Shown: piece by piece, positions 38,361 to 50,000 of the stretch
Numbering within the stretch: the stretch's first letter is position 1
Layout of the letters: every line of letters begins with the position of its first letter
Assembly: GCA_031472005.1 (NCBI GenBank)
Contig: PZJY01000003.1
Span: 2,356,001 to 2,420,000 of the forward strand
Direction: 5' to 3'
DNA from: Tetracladium setigerum
Lineage: Eukaryota; Ascomycota; Leotiomycetes; Helotiales
Length of the DNA: 64,000 nucleotides
Notes under the pieces: model-generated
Database searches by the model: none
What the model saw: the letters and a program-made list of their open reading frames with translations, nothing else
What the model was told of the DNA's origin: nothing
Translations under genes and position numbers: made by a program

Positions 38361-38478
38361 CATGGTTACCACGCTGTTCTTTTTTGCATTTCATATCTGC
38401 TTGCATCCAGTCGACACTCTAGACACGATCATTTTACTAGAACACGCTCTTTTAACTTCATTTCAGTCTTAATTTGCA

Positions 38479-39552
38479 ATGAAGCGTACTTTCCTTCTTT
38501 CCCTTCTGGGATTTCCTTCCCTCTCGTTTTCAATTTCTCTCGAAGGCAGACAACCTCATAATAATTACAATTATGATGTAACCGAAACTCTCGAGAAAAC
38601 CATATACACCACTATTTGCCCAACTATCACCGGCTTGCAGGCGCAGACGACCGCGGTAGTCGAATCAAGCACTGGCAAATCTTCCACGGCTACGTATGTA
38701 TCTATGCCAACGCCCGCCGCCACGAACCTGGCACTGAAAAGAGATTGGGCACTTGATGGAAATGACTTGACTCAACTCAAAGCTATTAAGTCTTGTCGAA
38801 TGTTGTACACTGACAATGAAGTCGAATCTGGAACAAGTGAGCTTTCTAAACTCCAAAGTGAATATCAAATTACTTTATGTACTGATACTCTCGAATAGAG
38901 CCGGCTGCTGGAACCCCCCTCGCCTGGGTTACAATGCCGAATATGACTTATCCAACAATTCAACTTGTCAACTCAAACTACTTCAAAAAGGTCTGGTGTC
39001 AGGGATCAACAGTCAACATGGAATTCAGCAGCCAGACCGCTTACGACTACGCATGGAATAACTGGCATAATGAGGTCCGACAGACCAGTGACTATCTCGT
39101 GGTTACCTCTGAACCTAGCTGTATGGGATCTAGCGCAGGTCGAGAACGACACTTCCTTCGCGCGAAGACGGAGGAGAGAGATAACTCGACCAAGACAATA
39201 TCTTGCGAATTTGAGCCAATCCCAATCCAAGATGCCGTTGGAGATGACAGCCCTGTAGTAGTTGATGTCGAGGAATTCAGCACTCGAAATACCGACAAAG
39301 GATTCAATGTTCAAGCTAATGACTTCGCAGGTGACAACACTGTTGTCAACACAACCGACATTATCAGGACGATTGGCGGGGATTCCAAGTTTGATGAAGC
39401 ACTGGACCAACAGATTGGTATCATCTCCATCGAAGATCTGAATGCATCTACTAAAGAACAATTCAACATCAGCATAGATGATTTTTATGGAGAGAGTGAC
39501 CTTCCAGACTTGGCTAAGAATGCCATTCTCAAGAGGAAGATTGGTGACAAAA
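38479..39552 (+). pseudogene. 5' part of a secreted DUF7029/DUF7223-like protein gene, split by the retrotransposon
   Basis: Start ATG 38479. Signal peptide MKRTFLLSLLGFPSLSF, then a Thr/Ser-rich segment. An intron (about 38836-38900, GTGAGC..AATAG) leads to the domain with TIQLVNSNYFKKVWCQG, HNEVRQTSDYLVVTSEPSC and an acidic linker. The frame reaches LKRKIGDK exactly at the insertion point. Beyond it, only 14 LTR-encoded codons follow before a TGA at 39591-39593. The rest of the gene lies 13.1 kb downstream (52650-54458) in a compatible frame. As it stands the gene would make a truncated secreted protein, unless the element is removed or absent from other nuclei. Confidence 0.85.
39548..39552. 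repeat. Target-site duplication, left copy
   Basis: CAAAA directly before the 5' LTR; the same five bases follow the 3' LTR at 52650-52654. Five bp is the usual size for Ty3/gypsy integrases. Confidence 0.95.
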
Positions 39553-39762
39553 TGTTATGGGAGGAATGCGCTAGACTAGATACGGATAGATGACTCAGCA
39601 TCATCGTAGTTAGCATCATAGGAAGAGAGCTTCTCTCTCTCCCTTTTACACTTAGATTAGACGAATACAATGCACTGAACACAACCCTCTTGGTTGCTCC
39701 TAGGTGTCTTTTCTCTCACTTCCCTTCTTCTTCCTGCATTCAAGCTGGCCGCGGCCACTACA
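39553..39762 (+). repeat. 5' LTR (210 bp)
   Basis: Starts TGTTATGGGAGG and ends GGCCACTACA. I compared it by eye with 52440-52649 and found no difference. A CT-rich tract (CTTCTCTCTCTCCC) lies in the middle and near the 3' end. I cannot place U3/R/U5 borders or a poly(A) signal. Confidence 0.95.
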
Positions 39763-39775
39763 TGGTAGCACTGCC
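39763..39775 (+). other. Primer-binding site (tRNA-iMet-like)
   Basis: TGGTAGCACTGCC follows the LTR with no gap. TGGTAGC is complementary to the 3' end of initiator tRNA-Met (..GCUACCA), with partial match beyond. Priming by tRNA-iMet is common in Ty3/gypsy elements. Confidence 0.65.
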
Positions 39776-39799
39776 AGCGATCCAAGGACATCGAGATTT

Positions 39800-40052
39800 G
39801 CCCCGCGCTGCTTCCCCCACGCTGCTTCCCCCACGCTGCATACGAAGAATCGAAATCGAGTTCGAAATACACCACCCCCCTCGATCAGCAACTCCTCGAA
39901 ATAGCGGTCACCTGGATAGGGTCCGCGAACGTCTCCGAGAAGCCATAGATTATCCTCCTCCCTCCTCCTCGAGCGGTTCAAATCCGCCTCTCCATCCTTC
40001 TCCCCAGCGGTTCACCTGGATTGGGTCCGCGCACGTTACCGAAGATCAGGCC
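39800..40052 (+). repeat. Short direct repeats in the retrotransposon leader
   Basis: Two kinds are seen. CGCTGCTTCCCCCA occurs in tandem near 39806-39840. A block of about 40 bp beginning GGTCACCTGGATAGGGTCCG (about 39907) recurs imperfectly as GGTTCACCTGGATTGGGTCC (about 40010). Both lie in the untranslated leader between primer site and gag, where packaging or dimerisation signals are expected; that role is inference. Confidence 0.6.
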
Positions 40053-40108
40053 GATCTACGGTTCGAATACATACATACCTACAACCTCATTACCCTCAAA
40101 TTCTACCT

Positions 40109-42211
40109 ATGCCCAAGGAAAAGAGACCTCGAGACGATAAGGGACGATTTCTACCGAGACCCCCTCCAGATCAACCTACAGGCTCCCAAAATCCGAATCC
40201 CACACCTTCTACGCCCCAGCAGAGCCCAAGGAGATCAGTTCCACCGGTGGCCCCAGTAAGATCGTCATTTCAAGACAGAGCAAGTGGTCCAATAGGCGCC
40301 TTCTCCTACGCATCGTTCGCTCCAACCTTCCAGATCCCCCAGAAACAAGCTTTTCAGCCACGACCCAGTAGCTCGAACTCTACTCGCACCACCACCGCTT
40401 CCTTATTTACGTTCCCTGCGAACTCCCTTCCTACAGATTCCGCCTCTCTCACAAACTACCGCGAACTTCTCTCTACAAACACCACCCCAAATACCTCACC
40501 TCTACGAATACGAGCCAGCCTGCCATCATCCCCGGCAACTGGACGAGAACCTACCTCCAATTCTGAACTACAAGACCTCGCAGTACTACTTCTCGGCCCG
40601 AACTTAGAGGCAGAACAAGCTGGTGGGCAATCGGACGCCCCACCGGTTACTTCGCTCTCTGAACGCGCACTCTCTACAATGGCCAACATGACGGACCAAT
40701 ACACTTGGGAAGAATGGAATACAATCACGATTATCTTTAACGTCGTTGACAGCTCGCTCATTTCGGACGGCGACAACTCCCCGTACAATACGGTCAGAGT
40801 AGCTATGGTTCAAGACATTAGAACAGCCGCTCGCACCCACTGCGAAACCCTCGAACGTGCTCTGCTAGCACACCAAAAGAGAATCACCAACTTCAGCATG
40901 ATGAACCCTGAACATTGGTCAAGATCGGTATCCGGGATCACAGCAGTCATCGCTAAATGGAGAAGAGGACCTACTTCTTGGCCAGATCTAGCACCAGCAT
41001 CGGCTCCTCCTGCCACTACTACTTCTCGTACTGAACACAAGAAGCTGCACCTCCGCCCAGCAGACATCTCCTACGACGGCACAACTCCTGTCACTAGCTA
41101 CATCAATCGCTTGACTACTCTGACAGCATCCTTTTCTGAAGACGAGGTTGTTAGCTGCATCGTGACGGCCCTCAAGGGTGACGCCCAAACCTGGTTCGAT
41201 GGCTTGACACCTCAACACAAAGCCGAACTCACTACCCTGCAAGCATGGGCCGAAGCCTTGCAAGACGGATTCAGGCAAGATCGAAGCCAAGCTATCAAGC
41301 AAGCCGATAATTACAAGCATACATTTGACAATGACGAACCCATTTCAGTCAAGGACTACCTCCGTCAAAAGCAAGCTCTGCTACGGGAAGCCGGTGAAGT
41401 TGACGAAGATTTGATCGTGAGACGCATCCACGACGGACTCGATGATCAGCTCAAGATGAATATTACGCTTCTACCTCTCAACACTATCAGCGAATACACA
41501 TCTCAAGTCCGAGCCAAGGAGGACGCTTGTCGACAGGTTGTTCTAAACAACCGAAAGAAGATCCAGGACCAAGTCAAAGCCGAGCTAGCCGCAGCCTCAG
41601 CCTGGAAGCCAACTATCATGGATTACACAAGTGGATACTTCGAAAGACGTCAGAACGCACAACCAAATCGTTTCCCTCGCCAATCAGCCCCCTACTACCC
41701 CCCAGACGCTCGCCCAGTACCACAAAACCGATCTGGATTCCAGCAGCAACGCTCCTTCCCTGAGTACCGACAGGCGACACCAGATTATCAGAGACCTCAA
41801 CAATCCACAGCCTTGGTTCCAGCCTCCCAAAACCGAAGCTCTCCACCAAGCGATACGGCTAGATCACCCACAATTCCGAAGGCAGCCGCTGAGCAGATTG
41901 CTAAGGTGCGCGATGAACTAAAAATAACTACCCCCCTGCGATACCCATGCAGACACTGTGGCGGACCCCACAAGAACAACGAGTGCCCAACCAAGCCTCA
42001 ATGGAAGCCTGTCACACAGACAATGGTTAAAGCATACTACACGGAGAATGTGATTGAGCAATGTCCAACAGTTCAAGAGCAGGATTCAACGGATGAGGAT
42101 GAAGATATGGTAGAGGTGGATGAGGACACGGCTAGGATATATTACACTCATATGGCGACCGATTCGGGAAACGGGTTCGGCGGTCACATGGGGATGATGT
42201 ACCACCATTGA
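40109..42211 (+). CDS. gag: Retrotransposon Gag polyprotein
   Basis: 700 residues, start ATG 40109 (MPKEKRPRDDKGR). A basic, Pro/Ser/Thr-rich N-terminus precedes a capsid-like helical core (about 41060-41530) with ALKGDAQTWFDGL, LQDGFRQDRSQ and the VKDYLRQKQALLREAGE..RRIHDGL pattern of Ty3/gypsy Gag (retrotrans_gag). A Gln/Pro-rich linker leads to one CCHC zinc knuckle, CRHCGGPHKNNEC (about 41947-41985), and an acidic tail (DEDEDMVEVDED). The stop TGA at 42209-42211 overlaps pol, which is in the -1 frame. Confidence 0.93.
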   Translation: MPKEKRPRDDKGRFLPRPPPDQPTGSQNPNPTPSTPQQSPRRSVPPVAPVRSSFQDRASGPIGAFSYASFAPTFQIPQKQAFQPRPSSSNSTRTTTASLFTFPANSLPTDSASLTNYRELLSTNTTPNTSPLRIRASLPSSPATGREPTSNSELQDLAVLLLGPNLEAEQAGGQSDAPPVTSLSERALSTMANMTDQYTWEEWNTITIIFNVVDSSLISDGDNSPYNTVRVAMVQDIRTAARTHCETLERALLAHQKRITNFSMMNPEHWSRSVSGITAVIAKWRRGPTSWPDLAPASAPPATTTSRTEHKKLHLRPADISYDGTTPVTSYINRLTTLTASFSEDEVVSCIVTALKGDAQTWFDGLTPQHKAELTTLQAWAEALQDGFRQDRSQAIKQADNYKHTFDNDEPISVKDYLRQKQALLREAGEVDEDLIVRRIHDGLDDQLKMNITLLPLNTISEYTSQVRAKEDACRQVVLNNRKKIQDQVKAELAAASAWKPTIMDYTSGYFERRQNAQPNRFPRQSAPYYPPDARPVPQNRSGFQQQRSFPEYRQATPDYQRPQQSTALVPASQNRSSPPSDTARSPTIPKAAAEQIAKVRDELKITTPLRYPCRHCGGPHKNNECPTKPQWKPVTQTMVKAYYTENVIEQCPTVQEQDSTDEDEDMVEVDEDTARIYYTHMATDSGNGFGGHMGMMYHH

Positions 42212-45200
42212 ATCATGAAGAATCCCCTATCATTAGCTCAGAGTCATCAACAGAGCATGTATTATCAGCGAGTCCAGTCATAGCTGCAAATCCAAGCATT
42301 TCAACTTATCCGCAAAGTTTCACATCCACATTAGCAAGAGACTTTATCCTTTCAACAGACCTCGACCCGTCGCTTCCAATATCGACAGAACCAGCCCTTA
42401 AGACTGATTCAACCAAATCGACTCCACCCATCTTGACACCGCTCTCTCCCAAGAAAAGAACACGAATGCCGTACCACTACGCATACATCGTGGATGGTTC
42501 GCTTCATCAAGGGTTCACACCGCTCACATCAGTGCTTTTTACGAACGACCGCGCAATCGAGTTCTGTATCGATTCTGGCTCCGGTATCAGTTTAATGTCT
42601 CGACACATTTACAATAGTCATTTCTCCTCAATTCCCTTACAAATGGCTCCAGTAGCAGTGACAATGAGAGGTGTCGGCACCAGCAAACCGTGCAATAACT
42701 TCCTTAAGATTCCTTTCACCCTATCAAACCAGTATAACACGCCGATCTCCTTCAACGCCGAAGTCTACGTCATCGACAGCCTACCTTGCAACATCCTCCT
42801 AGGCACAAGTTTCCTGCGACCAGCACAAATGGACATCATCTGGGCAAAGGAGAACACAGAGTCTGATCACTTAGCATGTGGATCCCATAAGTTCAGAGTT
42901 TCAGCAGTTCCAAAAAACGCAAAGCGTGTTCCCAAGCAATCAACGATCTACGCAGCCGAGACTATCCTCATACAACCAGGCCACGGTGCTAATATTAACA
43001 CATCTCACCGAACAATGCCAATGCACGCACACGGCTACTTCGTTTCACCCCGGAAGTTTGGAGATATCTTACAAGGTCATTTCGGAAGCTTGGCGCAGGC
43101 CCTAACCGACGGAGCTCCACGCTATCTTCCCTACGCAAACTTCGGAACACAACCTATCCACATACGAAAAGGGGATCGGTTAGGCCGCCTAATTCGCTGC
43201 GAGTCTCCAGCTCCAATAGCCCAGGTCAACCTCGGTCTCGCCGAAATTTTTGCAGGCTTGCCACCTATGGAAGAGGTTCCAGAAGGTCCACTACCAGATG
43301 GCTACCCTCACCTCATTCAACCGCTGCCAGACAACCCAGTCGACATTTCGAAGGCAAATATCTCAACAGATTGGGATGAGGATACGCGCCAGCGAGTGAT
43401 CGATGTTCTTCAAGCAAACAGCACGCTATTCCGACCAGAGTTAGGCAGGTTCAATGACGACATCCAAATGCCAATAAATTTCAGGGCAGGTGCAGACATC
43501 ACAAAGCTTCGCCAGGCTCCATACCCCGCTTCCGTCAGAGACAAGAAGGCTATGGACGAAATACTCGATCCGTTGATTCAGCAAGGGGTAATGGAAAGAG
43601 TTCCGCTGGGAGAACCTTGCCCTATTTCATCACCCGGCTTTATTGTGTGGAGAAACGACAAGCCTCGATTCGTAGTCGACATGAGACGTTTAAATACTGA
43701 ACTCGATAAAAATAGTTACCCCCTCCCTCGACAAGACGACATTCTATCGGCAATGAAGGGCGCATCAGTCTTCTCCGCGTTAGATATGGTCAAAAGCTTC
43801 TACCAGCAAACAATCAAGCCCGAAGATCAATGGAAAACTACCTTCGCCACTCCTCATAGAGGTCTCGAACGTCTGCGAGTTAGCACAATGGGATTAGCTA
43901 CGTGTCCTGCATTTTTTCAGCACCGAATGGAAAATCTATTTGGGCAATACCTTTGGCAGTTCGTTCTCGCGTATATTGATGACATAATCATTTTCAGCAA
44001 GGATATCGACACACACATCAAGCACCTGTCCATAGCCCTTGGCCTACTCAAAAATTCTGGTGTTACGCTCAACTTGTCCAAATGCCACTTCGCTCAAAAG
44101 GGGATCGTAGCTTTAGGGCACTGGGTGTCACGTTTAGGGCTCAGCACAGCGGAAGACAAGATTGAAGCAGTCAAGAAAATGGGATTCCCACGAACCCTGT
44201 CAGAGCTCGAAACCGGCCTTGGATTCTTTGGGTACTACAGAAGATTCGTGCCATGGTACGCCCACATTACTGCACCTCTCCAGGAACTCAAAACCCGCGG
44301 CTTCCACGGCGCATCGACTAACGGAACGGGTCGCGCCTCTCGATCTCATAGTAAGCTCGTCGACTGCCAGCCACGCAACCCTCAAAAAGACACACCCACT
44401 AGTGAGCTCATCGAAGTGTGCAAAGCTGCTTGGGAAAGGATTAAAGCCGCTCTTTGCGAAGCAGTCAACCAGGCCTTTCCAGACTACGCAAAGCCCTTTA
44501 TTCTGTACGTCGATGGAAGTAAGGAATGGGGATACGGCGCCGCTCTGCACCAGATCGATGAGGAAGGAATCGAACGTCCAATTCTCTACCTATCCAAGGA
44601 ACTCACCTCAGCTGAGAAGAATTACTGGCCTACTGAACTTGAGACGGGAGCCTTAGTGTGGTCCTTACAGAAGCTCCCCACTACCTTGACGGGAACAAGA
44701 TGACTGTGTACACAGACCACAGCGCGATCAAGGACTCTTTTGACCGCGCCGCCAGTGCACCCACAAAACGCTCAAATCGCTTGAACAATTGGCAGTTATT
44801 CCTCTCCAAGTACCAAGATAGGATGGAAATTATTCACCGGCCAGGCCGGACTCACCTGAACGCTGATGGCTTATCACGAATTCCACAGATAATGAGCGTC
44901 AAGCCCGAACACGCCCAAAAACCTCTGATAGTTCAGTCCGAAGTTCCACAGATCGAAAAGCGAAATCCACACATAGAAGTTGCCGCACACTCAAGGCTTC
45001 CAGTTCAGCTCCACCACGTCTCCTCCTACCCAGTCAACGCCGAACCCGACGGAGGTATTGAAACAGTTACCTCGATGCTAAACGTACCACAGAAATTCCT
45101 AAATCGCATTGCAGCAGCACTTCCAAAGGACCGCCACTTCGCCAAAGTCTATAACAAGCTGAAAGCCCAGTACGACGAAACCTGTTCGCTTCTTGATGGG

Positions 45201-46580
45201 CCAGTCACTACCTTCCAATCCTTCTACCGCGATCCGGATTCCCGTTTGTTGTTTCTACTCGCAAATGGTCAACAACGTTTATGCATTCCGCAAATCATGT
45301 ATCAGGACATCATTACTATGGCACACGACGCAAAGGGTCACCTAGGAGTCTCAAAGACATGCGCTTGGCTCAGACCACGCGTGTACTTTCCACACATGAA
45401 ACAAACGGTCCTGGAGTACACCCAAGCTTGTCCCACATGCCTTCGATCAAAACCCAGAACCGGTACCCCATGGGGTAGCTTGGCTCCAATCGCTCATCCT
45501 GACTCTCCCTTTTCCGTGCTGAGCATCGATTTTATTGACGGCCTGCCGCTCTCAGCAGAAGGGAACGATTTCGCCTGCACTATCACTTGCAAGTCTACCA
45601 AGTACGTACGAGTCTTAGTAGGCAAAAAGACATACACAGCGGAAGACTGGGCAGATCTTTTCTACAAGCATATCTTCTGCACTTGGGGATTCTGCGACAC
45701 GATCATCTCTGACAGGGACACCCGTTTCACTTCAGCCTTCTGGTTACGATTGATGCAACGCTCGCAAACTACTCAAAGCATGACTGCCGCCCACCACTCT
45801 TCCGCGAACGGCCAAGCTGAACGAACGAACCAGACCTTCATCCACGCACTCCGCTGTGCAATCAACGGTCAATACGATCAGTCCGGCTGGGAATCACTAG
45901 TTCCGTACGTCGAATTCATCATTAACACTGCCGTACACACTTCAACAGGCGTCAGTCCTTACGAGCTCGTTTACGGACGAAAACCAAAGACCGATCTAGA
46001 CTTCCTTGACGTTTCTGGCGCTGCGGACGAAGACTTTACCACAGAACGACTCGCACTACGATCCGAAGCTAAGGACGCTGTCCAAATGGCCCAAGCACGC
46101 ATGAAGATTCGTTACGATGAGAAGCATACCCCACCAAGATTTAAAGATTACGCCTTCCTCAAGATCGCTAAGACAGCAGACAAGGGTTACCACCTACAGA
46201 ACTACACCAAGCTGTCTCCAACAAAACTTGGTCCATTCAAGATTCTTAAACGCTTCAACGAACTTGCCTTCGAGCTTGAATTGCCAGACTGGCTATCATT
46301 TCACCCTGTCATCTCCGTTGATCATCTCGAACCGGCTGACTGCCCAGGCTCTGACCCGTATGGCAGAAGTCTTCCCGAACCCGGACCAATCATGGTCGAT
46401 GGAGAAGAGAGATATATTATTGAACGGATCCTAAATCACCAGAGCCGCAAAACGAAGGGTCGCATGCAAAAATGGTATCACATCAAGTGGCTTGATCACC
46501 ACGAAACAACTTGGGAACCCGCCTCCACCATCAAGCAACAAGCTCCAAGCATCGTCAAGGAGTACGAAAAAAGCTTATGA
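42136..46580 (+). CDS. pol: Retrotransposon Pol polyprotein (PR-RT-RNase H-INT-chromodomain), one frame break
   Basis: Open in the -1 frame from 42136; probably entered by frameshift at 42172. The protease has FCIDSGSGISLM (about 42563) and CNILLGTSFL. The reverse transcriptase has FVVDMRRLN, FSALDMVKSFYQ and the YIDD box (about 43975). RNase H has LYVDGSKEWGYGAAL, ELETGALVW and VYTDHSAIK. Integrase has an H2C2 finger (HDAKGHLG..CPTCLRSK, about 45318-45450) and the triad in LSIDFIDGL, ISDRDTRFTSAFW and SANGQAERTNQTF. A GPF/Y-like module precedes a C-terminal chromodomain (YIIERILNH..WYHIKWLDH..TTWEP, about 46410-46530), which marks a chromovirus. The frame breaks once at CCCC 44676-44679 within RNase H (KLP then HYLDGNKMTVY in the next frame); everything else is intact. 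Confidence 0.93.
42166..42172 (+). promoter_or_regulatory. Candidate -1 ribosomal frameshift site GGGAAAC with pseudoknot
   Basis: In gag phase the bases read TC-G GGA AAC, the X XXY YYZ arrangement. The -1 frame is exactly the pol frame, open from 42136. Six bases downstream, GGCGGT (42179-42184) can pair with ACCACC (42201-42206), with one mismatch. GGGGAT in its loop (42190-42195) can pair with ATCCCC (42222-42227). Together these would form an H-type pseudoknot at the standard distance. Pol has no ATG near its 5' end in its own frame, so frameshifting is the simplest way to make it. Confidence 0.72.
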
Positions 46581-47028
46581 ATTCTCCTTCCGTCCTGGGT
46601 AAGACGTGAAAAGATCCAATTCCGACATCCTTATTTTCCTCTGCAGACCTGGATTGGCTGCAAAATATTTTTCAAATAAAACACAAATACCCTTCCACAA
46701 CATCCTTCACTTCTCACTTCACATCGATCTCCTCATTTTCCTCTTCACATCGCGTTCTATTCAACCTCAGGCTGAGGTACTCACCTTCCGCTAGCGGCTT
46801 GGCACGCACATCACGTCGCGTAACCTCGCCCTCCCTGTTCTCTATATCTCTCTCTTCCCACCACTAACAACAACCTTCCATCTCTCCTCAACACAACCTC
46901 AATTCCCCAACTCTACTCTTCTTCACCGCGAATAAGTTCTACTTGCACAATCCTTCCCTTCCTTTCATGAGCCATTGCGGCCATATCACAAGAACTTATT
47001 CCCGTCGAGAACCTCGCAAGTCAACACC
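46581..47028 (+). promoter_or_regulatory. Pol-ORF3 spacer, pyrimidine-rich; possible internal promoter/leader
   Basis: About 450 nt without coding capacity. From about 46690 it is dominated by CT tracts (CTCCCTGTTCTCTATATCTC, CTTCCATCTCTCCTCAAC), ending in CAACACCATG at ORF3. Such CT-rich leaders with A/C before ATG are typical of fungal promoters. It may therefore drive a separate ORF3 transcript. I see no clear splice acceptor that would put ORF3 on a spliced genomic RNA. Confidence 0.45.
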
Positions 47029-50000
47029 ATGACGAACCTGCCTACCGAACTCGAGCCTGGCGACCCAGGTCCAGATGCCATAGTCAACACCGATCTGTCT
47101 CCCTCCGCCGCAGACGCTGCTCAAGACCCAGGCCCAGATGCCGCAGTCAGCACCGATCTGTCTCCCTCCGCCGCAGACGCTGCTCAAGACCCAGGCCCAG
47201 ATGCCGCAGTCAGCACCGATCTGTCTCCCTCCCAAGACTCAGGCCCAGATGCCGCAGTCAACACCGATCTGTCTCCCTCCGCCGCAGACGCTGCTCAAGA
47301 CCCAGGCCCAGATGCCGCAGTCAGCACCGATCTGTCTCCCTCCCAAGACTCAGGCCCAGATGCCGCAGTCAACACCGATCTGTCTCCCTCCGCCGCAGAT
47401 GCTGCTCAAGACTCAGGCCCAGATGCCGCAGTCAACACCGATCTGTCTCCCTCCGCCGCAGATGCTGCTCAAGACTCAGGCCCAGATGCCGCAGTCAACA
47501 CCGATCTGTCTCCCTCCGCCGCAGACGATGCTCGAGACTACGGTGACGGATACTTGGGCGATGACGATGACGACGAAGAGTTCACCGATCCGTTCCCAGA
47601 AATGACTCCTGCCCAACTGATAAAGGCACGATATCAATCAATTTCCGATGCGCTAGGCGGTCGAGTACACGTTACACCGCTAGCAAATAACCAAGAGGCA
47701 AGCTCTGACGCCACTGCACAAACCTGGAGCCAGCAAGCAGAACCCGCCACAACAACTTGGGACCAGCAAGCAGGAGCCGCCGCAACAACTTGGGACCAGC
47801 AAGCAAATTCCGCTGTACCAACTTGGGATCAGCAAGCAGGAGCCGCCGCAACAACTTGGGACCAGCAAGCAAATTCCGCTGTACCAACTTGGGACCAGCA
47901 AGCAGGAGCCGCCGCAACAACTTGGGACCAGCAAGCAAATTCCGCTGTACCAACTTGGGACCAGCAAGCAGGAGCCGCCGCAACAACTTGGGACCAGCAA
48001 GCAGATTCCGCTGTACCAGTTTGCAACCAGCAAGCAACATTCGCTATACCAGTTTGGGAACAGCAAGCAGATGGCCAAGAAGCAGGCTCTGGGGCTGAAC
48101 CGAACGAGGAAGAGGAAGAACCCTTCATCGAACCTGAGGTTGACATCAACGAAGCTGCGGAAGAGCCCACTGAAGATTGGGATGAGGCTGACCTCGAAGC
48201 CAACACCAACCTGATCGCAGAACAGGCGATTAAGTTGCTGGCAGTCAAAGCCGACGAGAGATTTCCACAGGTCGCTCAAGCCCCAGTCCAACAAGTCACC
48301 GCAATCGCCTTCGACGACGTTACCTTCGGTTCCACGCACCAGATGACCTGCCTCGGCGTACAACCCAAAGTCCACACAGTTGCGAGAATCACCCCCTATT
48401 TCAGTAACGGCATCAACTCCTACATCAAGATCTTCTTCCAAAGCGCACGAAAGATGGACGACGAAGATACCCCAGTCCCGGAGAAGATCAACCCATACGG
48501 TCACCAAACCCACAAGTTGTACATCATTGCAGCCGCACAAGGATTGGCAAACCTATCAATCAACGACTTGAGTGAGCAGACCGTCACAAAGTGTCTCCGA
48601 GACCAGTACCCAGACTGGCAAACCCTTTCCGAAAGCATGTCTGTTCTGAGCTTTGACCTGGACGTCTCCCAATGGTGCCTATCACACACGTCTGTTCCAG
48701 TACTATTCACAGACGAGCTACAACGCAACGTGGAGTCTCTCTCCTCCTTCCTACTCCAGAAGTCCTCCAACGCCCACATTGAAGCCAAGCTCCAGGTCCA
48801 ATGTATCGTGAAGAAATCCTTCGCCGGATTCTGGAACAAGTTCATAGCTAAATGGGCAATCGACTGCATGAAGAACCCATACCTAGGATGGATCAAGAAT
48901 TCTCCGTACGCCCAGTCTATGACAATGGGAAACATCTGTGAGCCCGACGAGAGACCTGCCCTGGACCGTGGATTGATCATTGCCCGTCAATTCACCTTCG
49001 CTAGCTCCCAAGATATGATGGTTCCACACGTCTACACGGAAAACGATCGTCACCTCTTGCATCAGGTCGTCCAGCAACGCATTAAGCAGCATACCTTCAC
49101 GACCACAATGACCGCAATCGAGTCGTCGCGCGTCAAGGCCTCTGAATTCGACAACGACGAGCCTAAGCTTTACTTCGGGCTTCTGTGCATTGATGGATCA
49201 TCTCTAGCTATCCCTAAGACCGGCGATCGATTGGCAGCCACATTCATAGATTTCGAGGTTCCAAATGCTGTTCTGTTTGTGGGACCAGACGCAAAGAAGA
49301 CCACAAACCTCAACCACCTGAGGGATGAGAGTGGAGACGGTGCCCTCAAGCTCCACGCTGCATTCGATGACGACGACCCAGATGACGACGACGATGACCA
49401 ACAAGTTCACATCAACGCAGAACTACACAATGAACTCCTGCGAACTTGGCAAGGTGTAGTAGTCGAAGGCGATCGCGAGGTGCCAGGCTATATTTCTGTT
49501 GTCTGGAGCAGACCTAGAGATTTCAGAAGTTTGGCTCCAAAGGATGTCTATGTCTCCACAGTTGTGCCAACGGATCAGAAGACCTACCTTAACAAGGCAC
49601 AATTCCTCGAGCGACAGACGCAGACTACACACAACATCAAGATTAAGGTCAATTCCTCGGTCCAGCCATATAAGGACGTCATTCGGAACTTTAACAATTT
49701 CTGCAAGCCAACAGGATCAGCACAAGACACCAGCGCTCATTTGTCACGATACCTACTGAGCTTCAACCAAGCACTGAAGTTCCCTGTCATCGATTATTTC
49801 AAGGACTTCGCCCCGGCTAACTGGAATGACCTGGTGCCTGAATGGGAGCAGGCCAAAAAGCTTGCCTTCCACAACTCACTCAGCAAGATCCAGCATGGGC
49901 TGCTCATTATTCTTGGTGTTGTCGCAGCTGCTAAGACGACCACCTCCACAATGACTTGCGTCCTCCCACTGGCAAAGGACACTGCATTCCGTTCCCTGAT

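Noticed and set aside
39690..40259. 189-codon frame spanning the 5' LTR end and leader
   Set aside because: It overlaps LTR, primer site and gag start in a different frame; gag from 40109 explains the region.
47672..48540. Long minus-strand open frames (up to 286 codons) across the ORF3 repeats
   Set aside because: They are a by-product of the 66-bp repeats in the sense ORF; they are low-complexity, lack a proper start and end within sense coding sequence.
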